Positions 8,989 to 17,967 of a stretch of 32,367 nucleotides of DNA are shown here, piece by piece. The stretch is from Blastocatellia bacterium (GTDB lineage: Bacteria; Acidobacteriota; Blastocatellia; Chloracidobacteriales; JADJPF01): positions 1 to 32,367 of the forward strand of contig JADJPF010000021.1 in NCBI GenBank assembly GCA_016713405.1, given 5' to 3'. Each line of letters starts with the position of its first letter. Position 1 is the stretch's first letter. A program made the position numbers and the translations under genes. The notes beneath the pieces were generated by a model that was not told the origin of the DNA, did not search any database, and saw nothing but the letters and a program-made list of their open reading frames with translations.

Positions 8989-9876
8989 TTAGTCTTTTCT
9001 CATTTGTGGATCAAGCGCAGCTCGAAGGCCATCGCCTAAAAAATTTACGCTAAAAAGCGTGATTGCCATCATTAAACCAGGGAAGATTAATTGCCAAGGA
9101 TAGACAGAAATAGCTTCTATTCCTTCATTTACCATTGTTCCCCAACTTGCTAGCGGAGGTTGTACACCTAAGCCTAAAAAGCTAAGAAATGCTTCTGAAA
9201 GCATCGCACTAGGAATAGTTAATGTTGTATAAACAATTACCGGGCCTAAAGTATTAGGAACAATATGACGGAAAATAATTTGAGGGGTTTCTACTCCTAC
9301 GGCCCTGGCTGCTTCAACAAATTCTTGGTTTTTTATTGACAAAACTTGCCCTCGAACAATACGCGCCATTGTTAGCCAAGACACAGCACCTAAAACCAGA
9401 AAAAGCATAAAAATACTTTTAGTAAAAAACGCTAGTAAAACAATTACTAAAAATAAGTAGGGTAATGAATAAATAATGTCTACAATCCTCATCATTAATT
9501 CATCAATGTAGCCACCAAAATAACCAGAAATTGCTCCATAAGTTACACCTATTACAAAACTAACAGATGTTGCAACTAGCCCAACCATTAAGGAAATTCG
9601 TCCGCCAATCAAGGAACGGACTAAAATATCGCGTCCTAGTTGATCAGTTCCAAACCAATGATCCCAACTTGGAGGCTCGCTACTTCTATCTAAATTAATT
9701 TGGTCATAAGTGTAGGAAGAAAAAATTGGGCCAAATAAAGAAACAGTAACAATTAGTATCAATACTATAGCACCAAATATAGCTAGCTTATTTTTTTTCA
9801 GTCTGCGCCAAGCATCTTCCCATAAACTAGTACCAACTACTAGTTCTTTTTTAGCTATATTAACTTCTTGACTCAT
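8989..9876 (-). CDS. dppC: Peptide ABC importer permease, DppC/OppC type
   Basis: A 295-residue inner-membrane permease. It has an N-terminal membrane segment (AIFGAIVLILIVTVSLFG), a periplasmic stretch with DHWFGTDQLGRDILVR typical of DppC/OppC, and about five further membrane segments. The cytoplasmic EAA loop reads EAARAVGVETPQIIFRHIVP and contacts the ATPases. The start is preceded by AGAGGT about eight bases upstream. It lies 12 bp after dppB and 25 bp before dppD, in one transcript. Confidence 0.92.
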   Translation of the reverse strand: MSQEVNIAKKELVVGTSLWEDAWRRLKKNKLAIFGAIVLILIVTVSLFGPIFSSYTYDQINLDRSSEPPSWDHWFGTDQLGRDILVRSLIGGRISLMVGLVATSVSFVIGVTYGAISGYFGGYIDELMMRIVDIIYSLPYLFLVIVLLAFFTKSIFMLFLVLGAVSWLTMARIVRGQVLSIKNQEFVEAARAVGVETPQIIFRHIVPNTLGPVIVYTTLTIPSAMLSEAFLSFLGLGVQPPLASWGTMVNEGIEAISVYPWQLIFPGLMMAITLFSVNFLGDGLRAALDPQMRKD

Positions 9877-9888
9877 AACAATTTACCT

Positions 9889-10806
9889 CTATTTATAGCT
9901 AATACGTGGATCAAGTAAACCTATGGTGATATCTACAAGTAGATTCATTACTACTAATACTGTAGAAATAAATAGCGTTAGTCCCATTACTACAGAATAA
10001 TCACGAGAATTAGCAGCTTCGATAAAGATTTTTCCTAGTCCAGGAACGGCAAAAATTTTTTCTACAACAATTGTTCCAGCTAGCAAAAATGTAAGAGCCG
10101 GGCCAGTAAATGAAATTACAGGAATTATTCCACCTCTTAGCGCGTGTCTTAGGACTACAACGCTTTCAGCAAGTCCTTTGGCTCTAGCAGTACGAATATA
10201 ATCGGCCCGTAGGACTTCAAGCATTCCGCTACGAGTTAGCCGGGCAATATAAGCAATGTAGACAGCCGACAAGGTAAGTGCAGGTAAAATTAGATGTTTA
10301 GGCTCTCCCCAACGTGCTGGAGGTAGCCAAAAAAGGGTTAGAGAAAAAATAATTACTAGCAGTGGCCCGAGTACAAAACTTGGCAGGGAAATCCCTAGCA
10401 TTGCTACAGCCATTGAAACATAATCAAGAAGTGAATTTTGCCTTAATGAAGAAATTATCCCAATTATTAAACCAAGAACTAGTGCAAACAAGTAAGCTAG
10501 CAAGCCTAAAACAACAGAAGTTGGTAAATGCTGCCAAATAAGTTCGTTAACCGAACGTCCTACATAACGGGTTGAGGGGCCAAGATTTCCTTTCATTAAC
10601 TCTTTTACATAGTTAAAATATTGAATATGAAGAGGTTTATCTAGTCCATATTGCTCATTTAGAGCTTGAATAACTTCTGGAGGAAAAGCTTTATCATTAG
10701 CAAAGGGGCTGCCTGGAGCAAGCCGCAGAAGAAAAAAAGTGATAGTAATAATAATTAGCAAAATAGGTATCATGCCTAGCAGACGGCGAATGATTAACCG
10801 AAGCAT
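9889..10806 (-). CDS. dppB: Peptide ABC importer permease, DppB/OppB type
   Basis: A 305-residue permease with the classic start MLRLIIRRLLGMIPILLIIITI and about six membrane segments. The EAA loop reads RTARAKGLAESVVVLRHALR, and the end is LLDPRISYK, as in DppB. An AAGGAGAT ribosome-binding site sits eight bases before the ATG. It is 18 bp downstream of the substrate-binding protein gene and forms a heterodimer channel with DppC. Confidence 0.93.
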   Translation of the reverse strand: MLRLIIRRLLGMIPILLIIITITFFLLRLAPGSPFANDKAFPPEVIQALNEQYGLDKPLHIQYFNYVKELMKGNLGPSTRYVGRSVNELIWQHLPTSVVLGLLAYLFALVLGLIIGIISSLRQNSLLDYVSMAVAMLGISLPSFVLGPLLVIIFSLTLFWLPPARWGEPKHLILPALTLSAVYIAYIARLTRSGMLEVLRADYIRTARAKGLAESVVVLRHALRGGIIPVISFTGPALTFLLAGTIVVEKIFAVPGLGKIFIEAANSRDYSVVMGLTLFISTVLVVMNLLVDITIGLLDPRISYK

Positions 10807-10824
10807 TTTTTCTATCTCCTTACA

Positions 10825-12462
10825 CTAGTTGGGTTTAATGGATTCGTTTTCTGGCTTCCATTCTGTGTTGATAGAAACAGCTTTTAGAGGGTGAGTATCA
10901 AAAAGATTTGGATACCAACCTTCAACATAAGGCTTTTTAAGATAACTTAAAGCAGTAAAATAAATTGGTATAAATGGTAAATTATCAAGTAGAAATTCTT
11001 CTACTTTTGCTAGTTTTTCATTACGTTTAGCTTCGGCAGGGGCTTGATTAGCTTCTTCTAGCATTTTTACGTATTCTTCATTAATCCAGCCAGAATTATT
11101 ATTTGGAACATCTTTTCCAAATAAGTTTAAGAAAGTATCAGGGTCTAAGTAATCACCTGTCCATGAATTTCTAGCTAAATCAAATTCCCGACGTTCCCGA
11201 CGAGCCGTAAAGGTCTGCCATTCTTCATTTTGTAGTTCAATATTTATGTTAAGAGATTCTTTCCACATTCTTTGTATTGCTTCAGCAATTTGGCGGTGTG
11301 TATCTAAAGTATTGAAATAAATAGTAATAGTAGGAAATCCTTTTCCATCAGGAAAACCTGCTTCAGCCATTAATTTTTTAGCTAATTCTGGATTATAACC
11401 ATCGCTTTTGATTTCTGGATAACCTGATATTCCTGGAGGAACTAGCGTTGTTGCTGGAATATCACCTTTTCCTATAAGTTTATCAGTGATTGAAGCTTTA
11501 TCTATAGCTAAATTAAGTGCTTTACGTACTCGTACATCAGTAAAAGGTTTTTTTTGAACATTTATACTAAAGAAATAACTAGTAAAAAATGTACCTTTGA
11601 CATAATCTTTTTTATGTCTTAAAGCTTTAATAAAAGCTGGTGGAACACTTCCACTTTGCATAACATCAATTTCACCAGACTTATAAAGATTTACTGTAGT
11701 TGGATTGTCATCCACAGGATAAAAATAAGCTTTGTCTAGCTTTACATTTGCTGCGTCCCAGTAATCAGGATTTTTAACAAGTACAACTTGACTATAAGGT
11801 TTATGTTCTTGAAGCTTAAAAGCTCCATTTGTGACAATATTTTTGCTTTCTGTCCAACGATCTCCCCATTTTTCAATCGCCCAACTTGGCAAAGGAGAAA
11901 ACACAAAATGAGGTGTCATCTTTATAAAAAAAGCTGTTGGACGTTCCATTTCAACTTCTAAAGTATAATCATCAATTGCACGGACTCCTAAATCATTAAT
12001 AGATGACTTACCCTGAGAAATTGCTTCAGCATTTTTTATGAAGTAAAGTAGTCCAGCATAAGGAGTTCCAGTTTTAGGGTCAATTCCACGTTTCCAAGCC
12101 CAAATAAAGTCGTGTGCTGTAACAGGGCGTTTATCTGTCCAAAAAGCATTTTTACGTAAATAGAAAACCCATTTTTTAGCCTGGTCTACTGCTTCCCATC
12201 GTTCAGCTATTCCTGGACGAGGTTCTAAGGTTTTAGGGTCATAGACTGTAAGACCTTCTATAACACTCATTATTATATTGCCTTCAGGAATGCCGGCTGT
12301 TTTATGTGGATCTATTGAGCGAGGTTCAGAGGCATTACAGTAATAAAGTATTTGGTTTTTAGGTGTTGTAATTTTTCCAAAATAAGCTGATGCACTAATA
12401 CAAGCAGGTAGTGAGATGATCGCAATAAGTAGGCAAACTAAGACTATTTTTGTTTTATACAT
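10825..12462 (-). CDS. Extracytoplasmic peptide-binding protein (SBP family 5, DppA/OppA-like)
   Basis: The 545-residue solute receptor of the importer and first gene of the operon. The N-terminus is hydrophobic (KIVLVCLLIAIISLPAC), and LPAC could be a lipobox, giving a lipoprotein; cleavage after ASA is the alternative. Family 5 features follow: EPRSIDPHKTAG, VIEGLTVYDPKTLEPRPGIAERW (the SBP_bac_5 entry motif) and later VRKALNLAIDK. The ribosome-binding site AAGGAAT lies eight bases before the ATG. Sequence features suggest oligopeptides rather than nickel, but substrate cannot be read from sequence alone. Its promoter must lie in the 261-bp gap shared with the divergent kinase gene. Confidence 0.9.
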   Translation of the reverse strand: MYKTKIVLVCLLIAIISLPACISASAYFGKITTPKNQILYYCNASEPRSIDPHKTAGIPEGNIIMSVIEGLTVYDPKTLEPRPGIAERWEAVDQAKKWVFYLRKNAFWTDKRPVTAHDFIWAWKRGIDPKTGTPYAGLLYFIKNAEAISQGKSSINDLGVRAIDDYTLEVEMERPTAFFIKMTPHFVFSPLPSWAIEKWGDRWTESKNIVTNGAFKLQEHKPYSQVVLVKNPDYWDAANVKLDKAYFYPVDDNPTTVNLYKSGEIDVMQSGSVPPAFIKALRHKKDYVKGTFFTSYFFSINVQKKPFTDVRVRKALNLAIDKASITDKLIGKGDIPATTLVPPGISGYPEIKSDGYNPELAKKLMAEAGFPDGKGFPTITIYFNTLDTHRQIAEAIQRMWKESLNINIELQNEEWQTFTARRERREFDLARNSWTGDYLDPDTFLNLFGKDVPNNNSGWINEEYVKMLEEANQAPAEAKRNEKLAKVEEFLLDNLPFIPIYFTALSYLKKPYVEGWYPNLFDTHPLKAVSINTEWKPENESIKPN

Positions 12463-12723
12463 AATTTTATTCCTTAGAAATAAAGAGTTTAGCTGCGATC
12501 TTTGACGGAGTTAGTAGCTATTTTATAGCTTATTTTTAGCTTTAGCTAGCAAGCTTTTTGCTACAGTAACATTTAGACTAAGGAAATGCAAATTTTAATC
12601 AAATTTGCTCATATTAGTTTTAAGGGGCGGAATTTGGGCTTGTAAAGCTTAAAAAGCTACATATCATCGCAAAAGCAATAAATTTTAAGGCTGTTTATCA
12701 AGGTTTTAGTCAAGGAAAGTAAA

Positions 12724-14455
12724 ATGGGTAGGTGTGTTAATTGCGGTAATATATTTAGTGATGAAGTGCTATTTTGTCCAAAAGATGGGGAGTTTGCTCT
12801 ATTAGATGTAGTATTAAAAGATACTTATTTAATTAAGGAAAAATTAGGTGAAGGTGGTATGGCTATGGTATTTAAGGCTACTAATATCTTAACTAATTCC
12901 ATATGTGCCATTAAAATTATTCATCCTGATATGTTAGAAAGCGAACTTAATGCAGTAGAACGACTTCTTTTGGAAGCTGTAAAAATAAAAAAAATAGCCC
13001 ATCCAAATATTGTAAAAGTACTGGATTTTGGCCCACTTAATGATGGAGAACTTGTTTATTTAACTATGGAACTACTAAAGGGCAGAACCTTAAAACAGGA
13101 AATTATTCAAAAAGGCCCAATAAACTACAAAAAAGTCGCTTTTCTTATTGAACAAGTTTGTGCTGCTATTGCTGCTGCTCATGAAAGAGGTATTATCCAT
13201 CGTGATATAAAACCTGAAAATATTTTTCTTTTAGAAGATATAAAAGATAATATATTACTTAAGGTGCTAGATTTTGGTATTTCTACAGACCATGTTACTC
13301 AATTTACAGGAGCAGCAAAACAAATAATAGGCACTCCAGAATATATGTCTCCAGAACAATGCGAGGCTCATAAAAATTTAGATGTTAGGTCTGATATTTA
13401 TAATCTTGGGGTCACTTTATATGAAATGTTAACGGGCAGGGTACCTTTCCCAATAGCTTTTTGGGAGCCTTACGAAGTTTTACGCAAACAAATGTTTGAA
13501 GATCCTGAACCTTTAACTAGTTTGCGGCCTGATATTCCTGTTAGCGTTGAAAAAGTTGTACTAAAAGCTTTAGAAAAAAAATCCTAATCGTCGTCAACAA
13601 TCTGTTTTAGAGGTTGCTAAAGAACTTATATTTTCACTTAGGGAAGAGGGAATAATAGAAGAAAAAACTAATCGTATTCAAGTCAACTTAAAGGATTTAG
13701 CTAAGCATTCTATTAATCAAGGGTTGTCGCATTTAGAAAAAGGTGAACATATATTTGCTATCAATTGTTTTACTGAAGCTATAGGCTATAGTTTTGGGTA
13801 TAGCGATGCGCATTATTACTGCGGACTTGCTTATCAAGCTATTAACGATATAGATGAGGCCATTAAATGTTTTGATATAGTTATTAGCTTAGAACCTAAC
13901 AGAGCAGAAGCTTATTTTAAGCGTGCTTTGTGTTATCAAAGTAAGAATAAATTAGAGTTAGCAATTAACGATTTTAGTCAGACTACCAAATTAGATGCTA
14001 AGCATCAACAAGCTTTTTACTACCGAGCATTAAACTATAAAAAACTTTCTCGTTTTGAAGAAGCTAAAGAAGATTTACATCTTGCTATTGAGCTTGATTC
14101 TAAAGATGCTCTTTCCTATTTTAATTTAGCCTTGCTATATCATTATGAAAATGAACTTGATATAGCATTTAGTAGCTATAGCCAAGCCATTACTTTAAAC
14201 CCAAATCACTTAGAATCATATGTTTTACGAGCATTTATTTACAAAGTTAAAGGTGATTTAGACAATGCTATGATTGATTGTAATTTGGCTTTGCAAATAG
14301 ATCCTATATCTCAAATAGCATATTTTGTACGGGCATTGATTTATCTTGCTAAAATGACTTTGGATTTAAAGAAAATTCATGAATTTGATATACCTTTTGT
14401 TCTTGCTGAATTGTCTGATTCTGAAATTTTATCTATTTTGACAAAACTCTTATAG
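12724..14455 (+). CDS. Zinc-ribbon Ser/Thr protein kinase with C-terminal TPRs, one-base frameshift
   Basis: The reconstructed protein has about 576 residues. It starts with a short zinc-ribbon (C4-x2-C7, then C18-P-K-D), followed by a complete Hanks-type kinase domain: glycine loop LGEGGMA at 41, Lys64 (AIK), H159-R-D161, DFG at 183-185 and GTPEYMSPEQ activation segment. After the kinase come at least five tetratricopeptide repeats (motifs such as AYFKRALCYQ and SYFNLALLYH). No membrane segment is present, so it is likely a cytoplasmic signalling kinase with a TPR protein-binding tail. The frame breaks at an A8 run (13574-13581). Seven A gives LEKNPNRRQQSVLEVAKEL, as kinases of this type normally read; eight gives a premature TAA at 13585-13587. 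AAGGAAA precedes the ATG. Confidence 0.88.
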
Positions 14456-14491
14456 TTAAAGATAACAAAAGCCTATTTTCTATGTTACTAT

Positions 14492-15967
14492 TTATTTAGT
14501 AATTTTTTGTAGGTGATAAATTGTTGAACGTAATTGGTCAACAGTGGTTTTTAGCTCATTAAGAAAAATCCCATCTACTGCTTGATTAGTTTCTAAATCA
14601 CCCAAAATAATTTGTAGCAACATATACATTTCACGAGAGACATTAGCAAAATTATCTCGGTAGTTTTGCATTACTGTTTCTGTGAGAGGAATTGATGTAG
14701 TGTCAGAAAGGCTTTTATCTTCTACTAAACTTTTGTCAGAAACAGATAAGTTTATAGATTCTAAGTTGTTGGTAATAGAAGCATTGTTTTGAGAAATAAG
14801 GTCTTGAGATAAAGTGTTTATAGTTGATAGGGGTGCTAATAAATCAGCTTGAGCTTTATTACTATAACCAAAAGTAATTTTCTTTGAACTACCTGATTTG
14901 TTTTTGGTATTGGTAACTTGCATTTGGCTAGGTATTTTACTTGGGTCAGATGTTAGTAAGATTGCTGCTTCCAGGTCTTGTTCACTAGCTTCTAAAAAAA
15001 CCTTCATAAATTCTTTTTCGGAGATGGCTTTCATTGCTGCTGCTAACTCTTGAGCAAATATTTCTATAGTTGCTGGTCGATTAGATGGAGATTTTTCTAG
15101 TGCGTGCATAACTACAGCATTAAGCACAGGTGGAATATTAGATCGTATTTCATAAATTGGACGCGGTGTTTCACGGGCTTGTTTTACTGCAATTGCTGTG
15201 TGTGATTGGCCTAAAAAAGGTAATCGTCCTGCTAAAAGCTCATAAAGCATTATTCCTAACGAGTAAATATCTGAGCGCGCATCTACTTCTTTTCCATAGC
15301 ATTGTTCTGGTGACATATAGTAAGGAGTGCCAATAACTATACCTTGGCGAGTTAGTTGCATCGCATCTTCAGAAGAAATGTCCTTAAATTTGGCAATTCC
15401 AAAGTCTAAAACTTTTACTATTTCTAATTCTCCATCTTTATGAACAAAAATATTTTCTGGTTTTAAGTCCCGATGGATGATTTTGTGTCTATGAGCAACG
15501 GATAGAGCAGCACAGATTTGTTGAATAGTCTCATTTACTTCTACTAGGCTAGGGTAACGGTTTTCTTTAATTTTCTGACGAAGAGTTTTACCTACTAGAA
15601 ATTCCATAACTACATAAACTAATCCATCAGGAGTAACGCCAAAATCCATAACAGCAATAGCATTAGGATGGCGTATTTGCATTGCTGCATAGGCTTCACG
15701 TCGACAACGTTCTACAGAAGTAAAATCTTGAGCCGTTTCTGCGTGCAAGATTTTAATTGCTATTGGCATGTTTAATTGTAAATGTGTACCACGATAAACG
15801 CTTCCTGTCCCTCCTCTAGCAATTCTTTCATGTAGTTGATACTTATAATCTATCAACCTACCAACCAAAGCATCTTCCTTAGAAGATATTACCAACTGTT
15901 GACCATCAAAAGCACAAAAAGCTATATTGTTCTCAAATTGGCGTTGGCATTGAGGACAGATCTTCAT
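14492..15967 (-). CDS. Zinc-ribbon Ser/Thr protein kinase
   Basis: A 491-residue protein. It has an N-terminal zinc-ribbon (C4-x2-C7, then C18) and a full kinase domain: glycine loop IARGGTGSVY near 49, Lys72, H165-R-D167, DFG at 188-190, GTPYYMSPEQ. From about residue 325 to the end the sequence is low-complexity and Ser/Asn/Thr-rich, then a helical, possibly coiled-coil tail (about 430-491). No membrane segment is seen, unlike PknB-type receptors. It is convergent with the TPR kinase (36 bp apart) and divergent from the FHA kinase. The ribosome-binding site is probably AAGGAGAA about 12 bases before the ATG. Confidence 0.92.
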   Translation of the reverse strand: MKICPQCQRQFENNIAFCAFDGQQLVISSKEDALVGRLIDYKYQLHERIARGGTGSVYRGTHLQLNMPIAIKILHAETAQDFTSVERCRREAYAAMQIRHPNAIAVMDFGVTPDGLVYVVMEFLVGKTLRQKIKENRYPSLVEVNETIQQICAALSVAHRHKIIHRDLKPENIFVHKDGELEIVKVLDFGIAKFKDISSEDAMQLTRQGIVIGTPYYMSPEQCYGKEVDARSDIYSLGIMLYELLAGRLPFLGQSHTAIAVKQARETPRPIYEIRSNIPPVLNAVVMHALEKSPSNRPATIEIFAQELAAAMKAISEKEFMKVFLEASEQDLEAAILLTSDPSKIPSQMQVTNTKNKSGSSKKITFGYSNKAQADLLAPLSTINTLSQDLISQNNASITNNLESINLSVSDKSLVEDKSLSDTTSIPLTETVMQNYRDNFANVSREMYMLLQIILGDLETNQAVDGIFLNELKTTVDQLRSTIYHLQKITK

Positions 15968-16309
15968 GTGAATTTGCTGATTCTCCTTAAAATTATTTGA
16001 CTATCAATCTTATATTCTTAAATTTACTGTGGTTGAATGTAAGGCAAATAGTATCAATTTAATAAAATATAAAAAAGTATAATTAGATTAATGATAGGTT
16101 TGAAATAGAAATTATTTTTATAAACTCTAACTAATAGAAAATAGTTAGGTAATTATAAAATATAGATTAAAAATATATACTAAAATTTTTTAATCTTATA
16201 ATTTACTAGCTTTGTTTAACAGTTTTGGTAGAGTAAAATAACAATGTACCTATCAAATAATTACTACAAAGAATAGATAGTTTACTTATTTTTTACTTAT
16301 TTAAGATAA
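15968..16309. other. AT-rich intergenic region between divergent kinase genes
   Basis: This region must hold the promoters of both flanking kinase genes. The only clear structure is an inverted repeat, CTAACTA (16127-16133) with TAGTTAG (16142-16148), around an 8-base spacer. It could be an operator or a hairpin. No gene is seen here. Confidence 0.4.
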
Positions 16310-16372
16310 ATGGATTTTGTGTTTTTTGCTGACTTAGCAATTATTAAGAAGGCTAATGAGGGTATTGGTAAT

Positions 16373-17581
16373 ATGCTGCAATCTGGCAAAATTCTTGCTG
16401 ATCGCTATGAAATTGTTCGACCCTTAGGCGGTGGTGGAATGGGAAGCGTTTATCTAGCAAAAGATAAACGCTTGTCAGATAGCCTAAGAGCAATTAAAAA
16501 AATGATTGTAGAAACCTCAAACATGGAGGAACACAAAAAAGCTGTTGATGACTTTCGTCGTGAAGCAGAAGTTTTAGCTAATTTAGACCATCCAGCTATC
16601 CCATCTATTTATGATTATTTTATAGAAGAAGATTATTATTATTTAGTAATGAAATGTGTTGGAGGTAAGGATTTAGAAAAAATATTAGAAGAATCTCCCA
16701 CAGGCTTTTTATCAGAAAAACAGGTTGTTAAATGGGCAATTCAGCTTTGTGATGTATTACACTATGTTCATTCCCGTAAACCTCCTGTAATTTATCGTGA
16801 TATGAAACCTACTAATGTTATGTATGATGAAGAGATTGACCGAATTTACCTAATTGACTTTGGAGTAGCACGCTTTGTTTCTTCGTCTCATACAAGCGTA
16901 ACTGCTGTTGGAACAGTAGGTTATGCTCCACCAGAGCTATTTATGGGCATAGTTACGCCAGCAACAGATATTTATTCTTTAGGTGCAACATTAATTCATT
17001 TATTAGTTGGCTATTGTCCACTTTCTCATCCTATTTATGGATTTAATTTCTCTGTTAATCCAACACCTGCTCGACTTAACCCAAGCATTTCCTTAGAAAT
17101 AGAGCAAATACTTCTTAAAGCTACTGCTCAAAGAGCAAGAGAGCGTTACCTTTCTGCAATAGAAATGAAAACAGCTTTAGAAGAACATCTTTATAAACTT
17201 GATATAGCGTCAGATAAATTAACAATAAGGAAGTTTACTAGCCCAACAGACCTTAAAGCTTCTTTAGAGATAGTTTATTCCAATACACTAAAAACAGCTA
17301 ACTTTCTCTTAGATAAAGAGGTTGCTATAATTGGCCGATTTGATGTAAGTACAGGAATTATGCCGGAAATAGATTTAGCTAAGTATGATAATTCGGGTAA
17401 AGTTTCTCGTCGTCATGCCAGGATTGTTTGGAAAGCAGGAAAGTTTTATTTTGAAGATCTAGGAAGTGCTAATGGAAGTCTTTTTAATGGTGAAAAAGTA
17501 ACAACAAAACAAACTTATCTTCTAAAAACAGGCGATCAAATTTGTGTTGGTGAAACTATAATGAGGTATTTTCAAGATTAA
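16373..17581 (+). CDS. Ser/Thr protein kinase with C-terminal FHA domain
   Basis: The kinase domain starts LADRYEIVRPLGGGGMGSVY. Counted from the chosen Met, the Lys of AIKK is about residue 42, the catalytic loop is YRDMKPTN (Tyr replacing the usual His of HRD, Asp about 143), and DFG is about 162-164. An FHA domain follows near residues 315-402, with GR, the phosphothreonine-contact motif SRRHA and SANGSLFNG. FHA domains bind phosphothreonine, so the protein may bind its own or a partner's phosphorylated form. I chose ATG 16373 (MLQSGKIL), preceded by GAGGG, because the 21 residues added by ATG 16310 are unlike family N-termini. There are no membrane segments. Confidence 0.88.
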   Translation: MLQSGKILADRYEIVRPLGGGGMGSVYLAKDKRLSDSLRAIKKMIVETSNMEEHKKAVDDFRREAEVLANLDHPAIPSIYDYFIEEDYYYLVMKCVGGKDLEKILEESPTGFLSEKQVVKWAIQLCDVLHYVHSRKPPVIYRDMKPTNVMYDEEIDRIYLIDFGVARFVSSSHTSVTAVGTVGYAPPELFMGIVTPATDIYSLGATLIHLLVGYCPLSHPIYGFNFSVNPTPARLNPSISLEIEQILLKATAQRARERYLSAIEMKTALEEHLYKLDIASDKLTIRKFTSPTDLKASLEIVYSNTLKTANFLLDKEVAIIGRFDVSTGIMPEIDLAKYDNSGKVSRRHARIVWKAGKFYFEDLGSANGSLFNGEKVTTKQTYLLKTGDQICVGETIMRYFQD

Positions 17582-17749
17582 GTAACTTAATTAGATGGTA
17601 TTTTACATAAAGTTAACAATAAATTTACATAAAATTCATACTATTGTTACATTCATATTATAAATTAGAATTGGCTTTCAATGCTTTGTATTTAATTTAT
17701 TATAACTTATTGTATATATTTATTTAATACTAAAAACTCATAACCATTG

Positions 17750-17778
17750 TTGACAGAATATTTAGAAATTATTGTAAT
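17750..17778 (+). promoter_or_regulatory. Sigma-70-like promoter candidate for the TonB receptor gene
   Basis: TTGACA (17750-17755), a 17-base spacer and TGTAAT (17773-17778), one mismatch from TATAAT. It would give a leader of about 180 nt before the receptor ATG. The 386-bp gap is very AT-rich, so chance matches are possible. Confidence 0.4.
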
Positions 17779-17924
17779 TGAAAATTTAATAAAATATTAA
17801 TTAATAATTTGATCTAATTTTTATCAATTATTGTTTAAATAAGTGTTACATACTTTTTACTATATTTTTACACTTAATTAAAAGTTTTTTTACACCTTCC
17901 TGTTAAGCTTCTCCTTTGAAATTC

Positions 17925-17946
17925 TACTAACTTTTTCGAGTTAGTA
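17925..17946 (+). promoter_or_regulatory. Leader hairpin just before the TonB receptor ribosome-binding site
   Basis: TACTAACT pairs perfectly with AGTTAGTA around a TTTTCG loop. The stem ends seven bases before AAGAAGGA, the ribosome-binding site of the receptor, so it could affect translation or mRNA stability. It shares the CTAACT/AGTTAG half-sites with the inverted repeat at 16127-16148. Confidence 0.4.
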
Positions 17947-17967
17947 AAAATTAAGAAGGATGGGCAT

